DNA from: an uncultured Haemophilus sp.
GTDB taxonomy: Bacteria > Pseudomonadota > Gammaproteobacteria > Enterobacterales > Pasteurellaceae
Assembly: GCA_902481695.1 (NCBI GenBank)
Contig: CABSXY010000042.1
Coordinates: 1-11,758, forward strand
DNA length: 11,758 nt
Reading direction: 5' to 3'
The notes below the pieces were generated by a model. That model saw nothing but the letters and a program-made list of their open reading frames with translations, was not told where the DNA came from and did no database searches. A program made the position numbers and the translations under genes. Positions 6,605-11,758 of the stretch are shown in pieces (the first letter of the stretch is position 1; each line of letters opens with the position of its first letter).

Positions 6605-7843
6605 TTAATTTTTATATTCAAGTTTTGGTGGTTTGTTATCAACGATGGTTTCTTCATCCACAATCACTTTTTGTAAGTTTTCGATTGAAGGTAAATCATA
6701 CATCGTATCTAACAATACAGCCTCAACGATTGAGCGTAAACCACGCGCACCGGTTTTACGTTCAAGGGCTTTTTTCGCCATCGCTTTCAATGCTTCTGGT
6801 GTAAATTCAAGCTCTACATCTTCTAAGCCAAATAATGCTTGATATTGTTTGGTCAGTGCATTTTTCGGTTGAGTCAGGATCTGAATCAACGCTTCTTCAT
6901 CTAATTCGCTTAATGGCGCAATCATAGGAAGACGACCAATAAACTCTGGAATCAAACCAAATTTCATTAAATCATCCGGCTCAACTTGACGGAATAATTC
7001 AGAAAGATTTTCTTTCTCTTCTTCTTTCTCTACTTTCGCATCAAAGCCAATTCCGGTAGCTGTTTGTGTACGCTTACCGATAATTTTATCTAAGCCGGCA
7101 AATGCCCCACCACAAATAAAGAGGATTTTTGAGGTATCCACTTTTAACATTTCTTGTTGAGGGTGCTTACGTCCACCTTGTGGAGGCACAGATGCAATAG
7201 TACCTTCAATTAATTTCAACAAGGCTTGTTGCACACCTTCACCCGACACATCACGGGTAATAGACGCACCTTCTGATTTACGGCTGATTTTATCAATTTC
7301 ATCAATATAGATAATGCCCTGCTCTGCTTTTTCCGTATCGTAATCGCAGTTTTGCAATAATTTTTGCAGAACATTTTCCACGTCTTCGCCTACATAACCG
7401 GCTTCAGTTAACGTCGTCGCATCAGCCATAGCAAAAGGCACATTTAAACGACGCGCCAAGGTTTGTGCTAATAAGGTTTTACCGCTACCTGTTGGACCAA
7501 TTAACAAGATGTTACTTTTACCTAATTCCACATCATTGCTTTGGTGGTTCGTGCGTAAGCGTTTATAGTGATTGTAAACCGCCACTGACAAGACTTTTTT
7601 CGCATAATCTTGCCCAATTACATAATCATCTAAGTGAGCGCGAATTTCGTGTGGGGTTGGTAATTTTTCTTCAACTGTCAGTTCGCTAGGTGTTTCGATT
7701 TCACCACTGTCTTCCAACATACTGTGGCAAAGCTCGATACACTCGTTACAAATATAACCATCTGTACCTGCAATTAATTTACCTACTTCACTTTTTTCTC
7801 TTCCGCAGAAAGAACAGTGAAGATCGTTATCATTTGTTGTCAT
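6605..7843 (-). CDS. clpX: ATP-dependent Clp protease ATP-binding subunit ClpX
   Basis: ClpX is the hexameric AAA+ unfoldase that recognises tagged proteins and feeds them to ClpP. The protein is 412 residues (E. coli 424). The N-terminal zinc-binding domain has C10, C13, C32 and C35. Walker A is GPTGSGKT (116-123), the pore-1 loop is GYVG (149-152), Walker B is IIYIDEID (177-184) and the pore-2 loop is RKH (225-227). The ClpP-docking IGF tripeptide is at 265-267, R304 in EFIGRLP is the likely arginine finger, and sensor 2 is GARGLR (365-370). All key residues are intact. AAGGA overlapping the end of clpP (about 7850-7854) serves as ribosome binding site; the gap to clpP is 9 bases. secE, not lon, follows downstream. 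Confidence 0.98.
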   Translation of the reverse strand: MTTNDNDLHCSFCGREKSEVGKLIAGTDGYICNECIELCHSMLEDSGEIETPSELTVEEKLPTPHEIRAHLDDYVIGQDYAKKVLSVAVYNHYKRLRTNHQSNDVELGKSNILLIGPTGSGKTLLAQTLARRLNVPFAMADATTLTEAGYVGEDVENVLQKLLQNCDYDTEKAEQGIIYIDEIDKISRKSEGASITRDVSGEGVQQALLKLIEGTIASVPPQGGRKHPQQEMLKVDTSKILFICGGAFAGLDKIIGKRTQTATGIGFDAKVEKEEEKENLSELFRQVEPDDLMKFGLIPEFIGRLPMIAPLSELDEEALIQILTQPKNALTKQYQALFGLEDVELEFTPEALKAMAKKALERKTGARGLRSIVEAVLLDTMYDLPSIENLQKVIVDEETIVDNKPPKLEYKN

Positions 7844-7852
7844 GTTAAATCC

Positions 7853-8434
7853 TTAACGTTTAATCAACACATCGTCCACTAAGCCGTAAGCTTTTGCTTC
7901 TTCTGCCGACATAAAGTTGTCACGATCTGTGTCTTTTTCGATACGCTCGATGCTTTGACCAGTATGGAAAGCAAGACGCTCGTTTAAGGTTTGTTTAATT
8001 TTTAAAATTTCTTGTGCGTGGATCTGAATATCTGATGCTTGTCCACGGAAACCACCTAACGGTTGGTGAATCATTACACGTGCATTCGGTAATGCTGCAC
8101 GTTTTCCTGCTGTACCACCCGCAAGTAAGAATGCGCCCATTGAGCAAGCTTGACCAATACAAAGGGTACGCACATCCGGTTTAATAAATTGCATGGTATC
8201 GTAAATTGCCATACCCGCAGTCACCGAGCCACCCGGTGAGTTAATATAAATATTGATGTCTTTTTTCGGATCTTCTGATTCTAAGAAAAGTAGCTGTGCC
8301 ACGATCAAATTTGCCATACGATCTTCTACTTCACCACTCAAGAAGATCACGCGCTCTTTTAATAGGCGGGAATAAATGTCGTACGAACGTTCACCACGAG
8401 AGGTTTGTTCGACAACCATAGGAATTACACTCAT
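7853..8434 (-). CDS. clpP: ATP-dependent Clp protease proteolytic subunit ClpP
   Basis: ClpP forms the double-heptamer serine protease chamber that partners ClpX (and ClpA, if present). The catalytic triad is visible: S98 in ACSMGAF, H123 in MIHQPLGG, D172 in DRDNFM. The length is 193 residues against 207 for E. coli. The difference is the N-terminus: translation starts almost exactly at the mature E. coli N-terminus (here MSVIPMVVEQTSRG), so there is no 14-residue propeptide and only Met removal is needed. The start is supported by AGGGG upstream and by the family alignment. A terminator separates it from tig, and a weak candidate promoter lies between. Confidence 0.98.
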   Translation of the reverse strand: MSVIPMVVEQTSRGERSYDIYSRLLKERVIFLSGEVEDRMANLIVAQLLFLESEDPKKDINIYINSPGGSVTAGMAIYDTMQFIKPDVRTLCIGQACSMGAFLLAGGTAGKRAALPNARVMIHQPLGGFRGQASDIQIHAQEILKIKQTLNERLAFHTGQSIERIEKDTDRDNFMSAEEAKAYGLVDDVLIKR

Positions 8435-8462
8435 TTTTGCCCCTAAATATGTGCTAAAAAAT

Positions 8463-8480
8463 CGGGCAATATTCTACCCG
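8463..8480 (-). promoter_or_regulatory. Weak candidate clpP promoter -10 inside a short inverted repeat
   Basis: On the - strand TAGAAT (8471-8476) could be a -10, but no good -35 lies 15-19 bases upstream. CGGG and CCCG (8477-8480 and 8463-8466) flank it as 4-bp arms. A heat-shock (sigma-32) promoter would be expected before clpP from E. coli, but I cannot make a convincing one out here. Confidence 0.3.
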
Positions 8481-8489
8481 AAAATCAGT

Positions 8490-8538
8490 AAAAACAAAAA
8501 TGCGGTCGCTTTTCATTGAAAAAAACAACCGCACTTTT
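8490..8538 (-). terminator. tig terminator with one perfect and one degenerate uptake-signal arm
   Basis: On the - strand AAAAGTGCGGT (8528-8538) pairs with ACCGCATTTTT (8496-8506) with one bulged base, around a 21-base loop, and runs into TTTTTGTTTTT (8490-8500). The perfect uptake signal is ACCGCACTT at 8528-8536. The loop is long, so termination may be partial, letting some tig transcripts continue into clpPX. Confidence 0.6.
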
Positions 8539-8579
8539 CGATGATATGCTTGTGAATTTAATTCACGTTCTATCAATTA

Positions 8580-9878
8580 TTATGCTTGTGGATTCATGAT
8601 CTCATCAAATGAAGACGCTTTTTCAGTCACTTGAGCTTTAGCAAGAACGGCATCAACTGCTTGTTCTTCTAATACTACGTTGCGAATGTTGTTCATTAAC
8701 TCTTCATTTTTGCTGTAATATTCAACTACTTCAGCTGGTTGTTCGTAAGCAGAAGCGATATCCGCGATCATTGCTTTCGCACGTTCTTCATCCGCTTTCA
8801 ATTCGTTTGATTTGATCACTTCAGAGAATAATAAACCGACTTGAACACGACGTTTTGCATCCGCTTCAAATAATTCACGTGGTAATTGTGCCGCTTGTTG
8901 TGCATTGCCACCGAAACGTTGTGCTGCTTGGTTACGTAATACATTGATTTCTTCTTCTACTGCAGAAGCTGGAACATCAATTGGGTTTTGTTCGATTAAA
9001 CCGTTGATGACTTGTTGTTTAACGCGAGAAACTAATGCGTTTTTCAATTCACGTTCCATGTTTTTACGGATTTCTGCACGTAAATCTGCCACAGTTTTGG
9101 TGTTTGGACCAAATTTAGCAACGAATTCATCTGTTAATTCTGGTAATTCCATTTCTTCTACTTTTTTCAAGGTGATCGCAAATTTTGCATCTTTACCTTT
9201 TAAGTTTTCAGAATGGTATTCCGCTGGGAAAGTCACATTGATATCGAATTGTTCGCCTGCTTTGTGACCTACGATGCCCTCTTCAAAACCAGGGATCATA
9301 CGACCTTGGCCCATGAATAGAACGAAATCAGTTGCTTTACCACCTTCGAACTCTTCACCATCAACATAACCAACGAAGTCGATGGTTACGCGAGAATCTG
9401 CTTTCGCTGCGGCTTTGCTTTCAACCCAAGTGGCTTGTTGTTTACGTAATACCTCAATCATTTTATCGATATCAGCTTCAGTGATTTCAACAGTTGGTTT
9501 CTCAACTTTGATATTTTCTAAGCCTTTTAATTCAACTTCTGGGTATACTTCGAAAGTTGCTGTGAATGATAAATCTTTACCTGGTTCGAACGTTTCGATA
9601 GCGAAAGTTGGACGACCTGCGATGTTGATTTTCTCAGCGATGACTGCATCAAAGAAATGACGTGGTAATAGATCGTTTAATACATCTTGACGGATTGATG
9701 CGCCAAAACGTTGTTCAATGATGTGAGCTGGCACGTGACCTTTACGGAAACCATCAACACGTACATTTTTTGCTGCACGTTTGAATTCGTCACGAGTTGC
9801 TTTTTCTACAGCTTCAGCTGGAACGGTGATCGTCACACGACGCTCTAAACCTTGAGTTGTTTCAATATTTAATGACAT
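8580..9878 (-). CDS. tig: Trigger factor (ribosome-associated chaperone and prolyl isomerase)
   Basis: Trigger factor docks on L23 at the ribosome exit tunnel and shields nascent chains. From the ATG at 9878 it is 432 residues, the same as E. coli. The ribosome-binding signature GFRKGHVP is at 43-50 and the FKBP-type isomerase domain at about 161-240 (VTIDFVGYVDGEEFEGG, then MGQGRMIPGFEEGI). The C-terminal helical arms, which form the chaperone cradle, fill the rest. An in-frame TTG four codons upstream (9888-9890) can be rejected as the start: it overlaps the GAGG ribosome binding site (9885-9888), which sits six bases before the ATG. A promoter with a perfect TATAAT lies upstream. It precedes clpPX, the common gammaproteobacterial order. 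Confidence 0.98.
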   Translation of the reverse strand: MSLNIETTQGLERRVTITVPAEAVEKATRDEFKRAAKNVRVDGFRKGHVPAHIIEQRFGASIRQDVLNDLLPRHFFDAVIAEKINIAGRPTFAIETFEPGKDLSFTATFEVYPEVELKGLENIKVEKPTVEITEADIDKMIEVLRKQQATWVESKAAAKADSRVTIDFVGYVDGEEFEGGKATDFVLFMGQGRMIPGFEEGIVGHKAGEQFDINVTFPAEYHSENLKGKDAKFAITLKKVEEMELPELTDEFVAKFGPNTKTVADLRAEIRKNMERELKNALVSRVKQQVINGLIEQNPIDVPASAVEEEINVLRNQAAQRFGGNAQQAAQLPRELFEADAKRRVQVGLLFSEVIKSNELKADEERAKAMIADIASAYEQPAEVVEYYSKNEELMNNIRNVVLEEQAVDAVLAKAQVTEKASSFDEIMNPQA

Positions 9879-9884
9879 TTGTAA

Positions 9885-9888
9885 CCTC
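9885..9888 (-). promoter_or_regulatory. tig ribosome binding site (decides the start)
   Basis: GAGG on the - strand lies six bases before ATG 9876-9878. It overlaps the alternative TTG codon, so the ATG is the true start. Confidence 0.85.
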
Positions 9889-9956
9889 AATTAATGTTGC
9901 ACTCGGTAAAAACCACACCGAACACGTTATTGTTTGTAAAAATAAAAAACCGCCAA

Positions 9957-9985
9957 ATTATAGCGAAAGAAAATCAAACAGTCGA
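9957..9985 (-). promoter_or_regulatory. tig promoter
   Basis: On the - strand a perfect -10 TATAAT (9957-9962) lies 17 bases after TCGACT (9980-9985), which matches TTGACA at four of six positions. Transcription would start near 9950, leaving a leader of roughly 70 bases. That leader contains a small TCGGT/ACCGA hairpin at about 9904-9922. Confidence 0.7.
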
Positions 9986-10030
9986 TAGAAACCGGAAAAT
10001 TCAATAGAAAACCCGCTAAAATTGCACAAT

Positions 10031-10050
10031 TTATCAACAATTTTTGATAA
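10031..10050. repeat. Short AT-rich inverted repeat upstream of the tig promoter
   Basis: TTATCAA (10031-10037) and TTGATAA (10044-10050) form a perfect 7-bp inverted repeat with a 6-base spacer. It sits between the kbp terminator and the tig promoter, about 45 bases upstream of the -35. It could be a regulator site or chance in AT-rich sequence. Confidence 0.5.
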
Positions 10051-10053
10051 AGA

Positions 10054-10085
10054 AAAAAGTGCGGTCAAAAATAACCGCACTTTTT
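10054..10085. terminator. kbp terminator of two inverted perfect uptake signals
   Basis: AAAAAGTGCGGT (10054-10065) and ACCGCACTTTTT (10074-10085) form a perfect 12-bp inverted repeat with an 8-base loop and T-tracts on both strands. It begins 6 bases after the kbp stop. It contains two perfect 9-mers (10057-10065, 10074-10082). The only gene running into it is kbp, but it could stop transcription from either side. Confidence 0.88.
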
Positions 10086-10091
10086 ATCGAA

Positions 10092-10532
10092 TTATAAACC
10101 TTTCGGTAAACGAATTTTTTGACCTGGGAAAATCTTATCCGCGTCTTTAATCACTTCTTTGTTCGCTTCAACGATAGCGGTATATTTCGCGCCATTTCCG
10201 TAAGCTTTCTCAGCGATTTTCCACAAGGTGTCACCTTTTTGGATTACATAGAATGTTTCATCACTGCCTAAGGTTTCACCGTTATTGATGCTTGCATCGC
10301 TCGTTACTGAGTGGATACCTTGAATGTTACCCGCCATTAATACTGCTTTTTCTAATGCCGCTGCAGTTGATGCCACACCTTGGATATTTGCTACACCATT
10401 TTCAACGGTAACAGATAAGTTTTCCACGCCTGGATTGTCTTCTGCGATGTGTTGAGTCACTGCTTTAGACGCCTCTTCTTCTTTAGAGAAAACTTTCTTA
10501 CCAATGTCACTGACAAAATCAAATAAACCCAT
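10092..10532 (-). CDS. kbp: BON-LysM potassium-binding protein Kbp (YgaU)
   Basis: E. coli Kbp (formerly YgaU) is a small cytoplasmic protein that binds potassium and is made under salt stress; this is its likely orthologue. The length is 146 residues (E. coli 149). The order is a short MGLFDFV start, a BON domain at about 22-82 (VTVENGVANIQGVAST) and a LysM domain at about 94-143 (FYVIQKGDTLWKIAEKAYGN, then IFPGQKIRLP). No signal peptide is present despite the LysM domain, which fits a cytoplasmic protein. The start is supported by AAGGA at about 10542-10546. The promoter region, shared with divergent ypfJ, holds an 8-bp inverted repeat over the candidate -10. It ends at the paired uptake-signal terminator. 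Confidence 0.92.
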   Translation of the reverse strand: MGLFDFVSDIGKKVFSKEEEASKAVTQHIAEDNPGVENLSVTVENGVANIQGVASTAAALEKAVLMAGNIQGIHSVTSDASINNGETLGSDETFYVIQKGDTLWKIAEKAYGNGAKYTAIVEANKEVIKDADKIFPGQKIRLPKGL

Positions 10533-10557
10533 TTTAAAGTTCCTTTTGTATGTTTGT

Positions 10558-10591
10558 TTAAGGGATTATTACGATACTGAAATTCCCTTAA
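10558..10591. repeat. 8-bp inverted repeat spanning the candidate kbp promoter
   Basis: TTAAGGGA (10558-10565) and TCCCTTAA (10584-10591) are perfect inverted arms separated by 18 bases. They bracket the candidate -10 of kbp, one arm in the -35/-10 spacer and the other near the start of transcription, as an operator would. Confidence 0.6.
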
Positions 10592-10599
10592 GAAGTCTA
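10571..10599 (-). promoter_or_regulatory. Candidate kbp promoter
   Basis: On the - strand TAGACT (10594-10599) and TATCGT (10571-10576) are 17 bases apart; each matches the sigma-70 consensus at four of six positions. It is a weak promoter, consistent with a regulated gene. The leader would be about 30 bases. Confidence 0.45.
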
Positions 10600-10652
10600 T
10601 AAATCAGAGTGTAAAGCTATGTAAATATTTCAAGAAAACTGATCTAAAATTG

Positions 10653-10670
10653 ACCGCACTTTGATAGAAT
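10653..10670 (+). promoter_or_regulatory. Candidate ypfJ extended -10 promoter abutting an uptake signal
   Basis: TGATAGAAT (10662-10670) is an extended -10 (TG, one base, TAGAAT) with no good -35. The perfect uptake signal ACCGCACTT (10653-10661) ends exactly where the TG begins, so it occupies the promoter spacer. The leader to ypfJ would be about 33 bases. Confidence 0.45.
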
Positions 10671-10709
10671 ACGCCGATTTTTAATTTACTCACTCAGAAA
10701 GGAAAAATT

Positions 10710-11546
10710 ATGCGTTGGCAAGGTCGTAGAGAAAGCTCAAATATTGAAGATAGACGTGGCTCTGGCGGCGGTAACTTCGGTGGCGGAAGAGGGACTGGTG
10801 TTTTCGGTATTATTATCTTATTAGTTGGTGCTTATTATGGCGTGGATCTTTCAGGCTTAGTTGGCACACCGGATTTTTCAGGACAAAGCTCTCAACGATT
10901 AGAAACCCAAGAAGAACAGCAGCTTGCGAGTCTTTCTAAAGTTGTATTAGCGGATACTGAAACCGTTTGGGGACAATATTTTAGACAAATGGGTAAAACC
11001 TATAGCGAGCCAACCATGGTACTTTACAATGGCGTAACCCCAACGGCTTGTGGTACGGGCCAATCTGCAATGGGCCCATTCTACTGCCCGAGCGATCGCA
11101 AAGTTTACCTTGATTTATCATTCTATAATGAAATGAAAAATAAACTGGGTGCAGCGGGTGATTCAGCCTTTGCTTATGTGATTGCGCACGAAGTCGGTCA
11201 TCATGTACAAAATATGCTTGGTATTCTGCCGCAAGTGAATCGCGCACAACAAAGCAGCGATCGCAAAACGGCAAATCAACTTTCTGTTCAATTAGAACTT
11301 CAAGCTGACTGTTTCGCCGGTGTTTGGGCGAGCCAAGCGGTGAAAAGTGGTTTATTTGAACGCGGTGATGAAGAAAAAGCGTTTAATGCAGCAGAAGCTG
11401 TGGGCGATGACCGTTTACAAAAACGCAGCCAAGGTTATGTGGTACCGGATAGCTTCACTCACGGCACATCTGCACAGCGTCTAGAATGGTTCAGAAAAGG
11501 CTTACAAAGTGCCAACCCTTCTGTATGTAATACCTTTAACCAATAA
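10710..11546 (+). CDS. ypfJ: YpfJ family membrane-anchored neutral zinc metallopeptidase
   Basis: This is a predicted zinc metallopeptidase; its substrate is unknown. The protein is 278 residues (E. coli YpfJ about 287). It starts with the conserved MRWQGRRESSNIEDRR block (1-16), then a glycine-rich linker (17-30) and one membrane segment (about 31-46). The catalytic domain follows, with HEVGHH containing the HExxH motif (H160, E161, H164). The ELQADCFAG block (E197-G204) probably supplies a third, acidic ligand. Further family blocks are MGPFYCP (121-127) and PDSFTHGTSAQR (246-257). The positive residues before the membrane segment suggest a cytoplasmic N-terminus with the peptidase in the periplasm. 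The AAAGGA at 10698-10703 supports the ATG at 10710. It diverges from kbp and ends at a hairpin terminator. Confidence 0.93.
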   Translation: MRWQGRRESSNIEDRRGSGGGNFGGGRGTGVFGIIILLVGAYYGVDLSGLVGTPDFSGQSSQRLETQEEQQLASLSKVVLADTETVWGQYFRQMGKTYSEPTMVLYNGVTPTACGTGQSAMGPFYCPSDRKVYLDLSFYNEMKNKLGAAGDSAFAYVIAHEVGHHVQNMLGILPQVNRAQQSSDRKTANQLSVQLELQADCFAGVWASQAVKSGLFERGDEEKAFNAAEAVGDDRLQKRSQGYVVPDSFTHGTSAQRLEWFRKGLQSANPSVCNTFNQ

Positions 11547-11553
11547 GATCTTT

Positions 11554-11579
11554 AAGGCTGATTTAATTCAGCCTTTTTT
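11554..11579 (+). terminator. ypfJ terminator
   Basis: AAGGCTGA (11554-11561) and TCAGCCTT (11568-11575) form a perfect 8-bp stem with a 6-base loop, running into six T (11574-11579), 7 bases after the stop codon. This one contains no uptake signal. Confidence 0.9.
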
Positions 11580-11601
11580 ATTTCTGTTCATTTAAACATA
11601 A

Positions 11602-11631
11602 AAAAGAGCGGTCAATTTTGACCGCTCTTTT
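11602..11631. terminator. Bidirectional hairpin between ypfJ and ileS (AAGAGCGGT type)
   Basis: AAAAGAGCGGTCAA (11602-11615) and TTGACCGCTCTTTT (11618-11631) form a perfect 14-bp inverted repeat around a 2-base centre, A-rich at one end and T-rich at the other. It lies between convergent genes, 16 bases after the ileS stop, so it most likely ends ileS and backs up the ypfJ terminator. Both arms hold AAGAGCGGT, one base from the uptake signal. Confidence 0.8.
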
Positions 11632-11647
11632 CTTCATGGTTTTAAGC

Positions 11648-11758
11648 TTACGCGAACTGACGTACTTCGCCGTTACCCGCTACGTTTTCCACACAACGTG
11701 GACAAAGTGTAGGATGTTCAGGGTTCACGCCGATTTTGTCAGAATAATGCCAGCAACG
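11648..11758 (-). CDS. ileS: Isoleucyl-tRNA synthetase, C-terminal 36 residues (cut by window end)
   Basis: This charges tRNA-Ile with isoleucine; only the end of the gene is present. Reading the - strand back from TAA at 11648-11650 gives 36 residues that begin RCWHYSDKIG, continue LCPRC and finish NVAGNGEVRQFA. This matches the C-terminal zinc-finger end of E. coli IleS as I remember it (PRCWHY, then a second C-x-x-C, then NVAGDGEKRKFA). The second cysteine of the first C-x-x-C pair is visible at the window edge and both cysteines of the second pair are present. The rest of the gene lies beyond the window. It converges on ypfJ and ends at the hairpin at 11602-11631. Confidence 0.9.
   Translation of the reverse strand, partial: RCWHYSDKIGVNPEHPTLCPRCVENVAGNGEVRQFA

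Noticed and set aside
6577..6842. Two short + strand frames at the end of clpX
   Set aside because: One begins in the clpX-secE gap and runs into clpX antisense; neither resembles a known protein or small toxin.
8905..9660. Open frames of 120 and 92 codons on the + strand across tig
   Set aside because: Antisense shadows of the trigger factor gene with no ribosome binding site or family resemblance.
9879..9890. TTG start at 9888-9890, adding four residues to trigger factor
   Set aside because: The TTG overlaps the GAGG ribosome binding site of the ATG at 9878, and the shorter form matches the family length.
10031..10050. FNR-type binding site
   Set aside because: The half-sites run ATCAA...TTGAT, the reverse of the FNR order TTGAT...ATCAA.
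10981..11274. 97-codon open frame on the - strand in ypfJ
   Set aside because: Shadow of the metallopeptidase reading frame; it covers the HExxH region and shows no family features of its own.
4151..11631. CRISPR array or mobile-element repeats, because the same 9-mers recur
   Set aside because: The repeats are DNA uptake signals scattered over 11 kb in both orientations, with no regular spacing, no cas genes and no transposase.

Overview
The window reads as core chromosome of a Pasteurellaceae bacterium, most likely Haemophilus (H. parainfluenzae or a close relative). The main sign is the Haemophilus-type DNA uptake signal AAGTGCGGT/ACCGCACTT, present as ten perfect 9-mers (starts 619, 2882, 4159, 4178, 5452, 6592, 8528, 10057, 10074, 10653). 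Codon use is AT-rich, and every protein has a clear gammaproteobacterial relative. I see no phage, IS element, CRISPR array, tRNA or rRNA. Coding density is high; no gap between genes exceeds about 215 bases.

Left block (1-4058, + strand): a DUF2251-like protein, the YigB-type HAD phosphatase, a DUF1190/YgiB-like Ser/Gly-rich lipoprotein and the YgiC-type ATP-grasp ligase are packed with gaps of 8, 4 and 2 bases and look like one operon. An iron-type alcohol dehydrogenase with its own strong ribosome binding site follows and ends at a hairpin terminator.

Middle block (4214-9878, - strand, so read right to left): tig, clpP, clpX, secE, nusG, rplK, rplA. This joins protein folding and quality control (trigger factor, ClpXP) to Sec translocation (SecE), transcription elongation (NusG) and the L1 and L11 proteins of the large ribosomal subunit. 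Candidate promoters precede tig, clpP, secE and rplK, and hairpin terminators made of inverted uptake signals follow tig, nusG and rplA. The rplK leader carries a hairpin that looks like the L1 translational operator. lon does not follow clpX, and rplJL-rpoBC do not follow rplA, unlike E. coli.

Right block (10092-11758): kbp (BON-LysM potassium-binding protein, - strand) and ypfJ (membrane-anchored zinc metallopeptidase, + strand) diverge from a shared 177-base region. ypfJ ends at two hairpins, beyond which the last 36 codons of ileS enter on the - strand.

There is no obvious new defence or mobile system. The most interesting signals are the YgiB-YgiC pair, where a ligase of the glutathionylspermidine synthetase family sits next to a lipoprotein ending in Gly-Gly, and the systematic use of uptake signals (and an AAGAGCGGT variant) as arms of transcription terminators.
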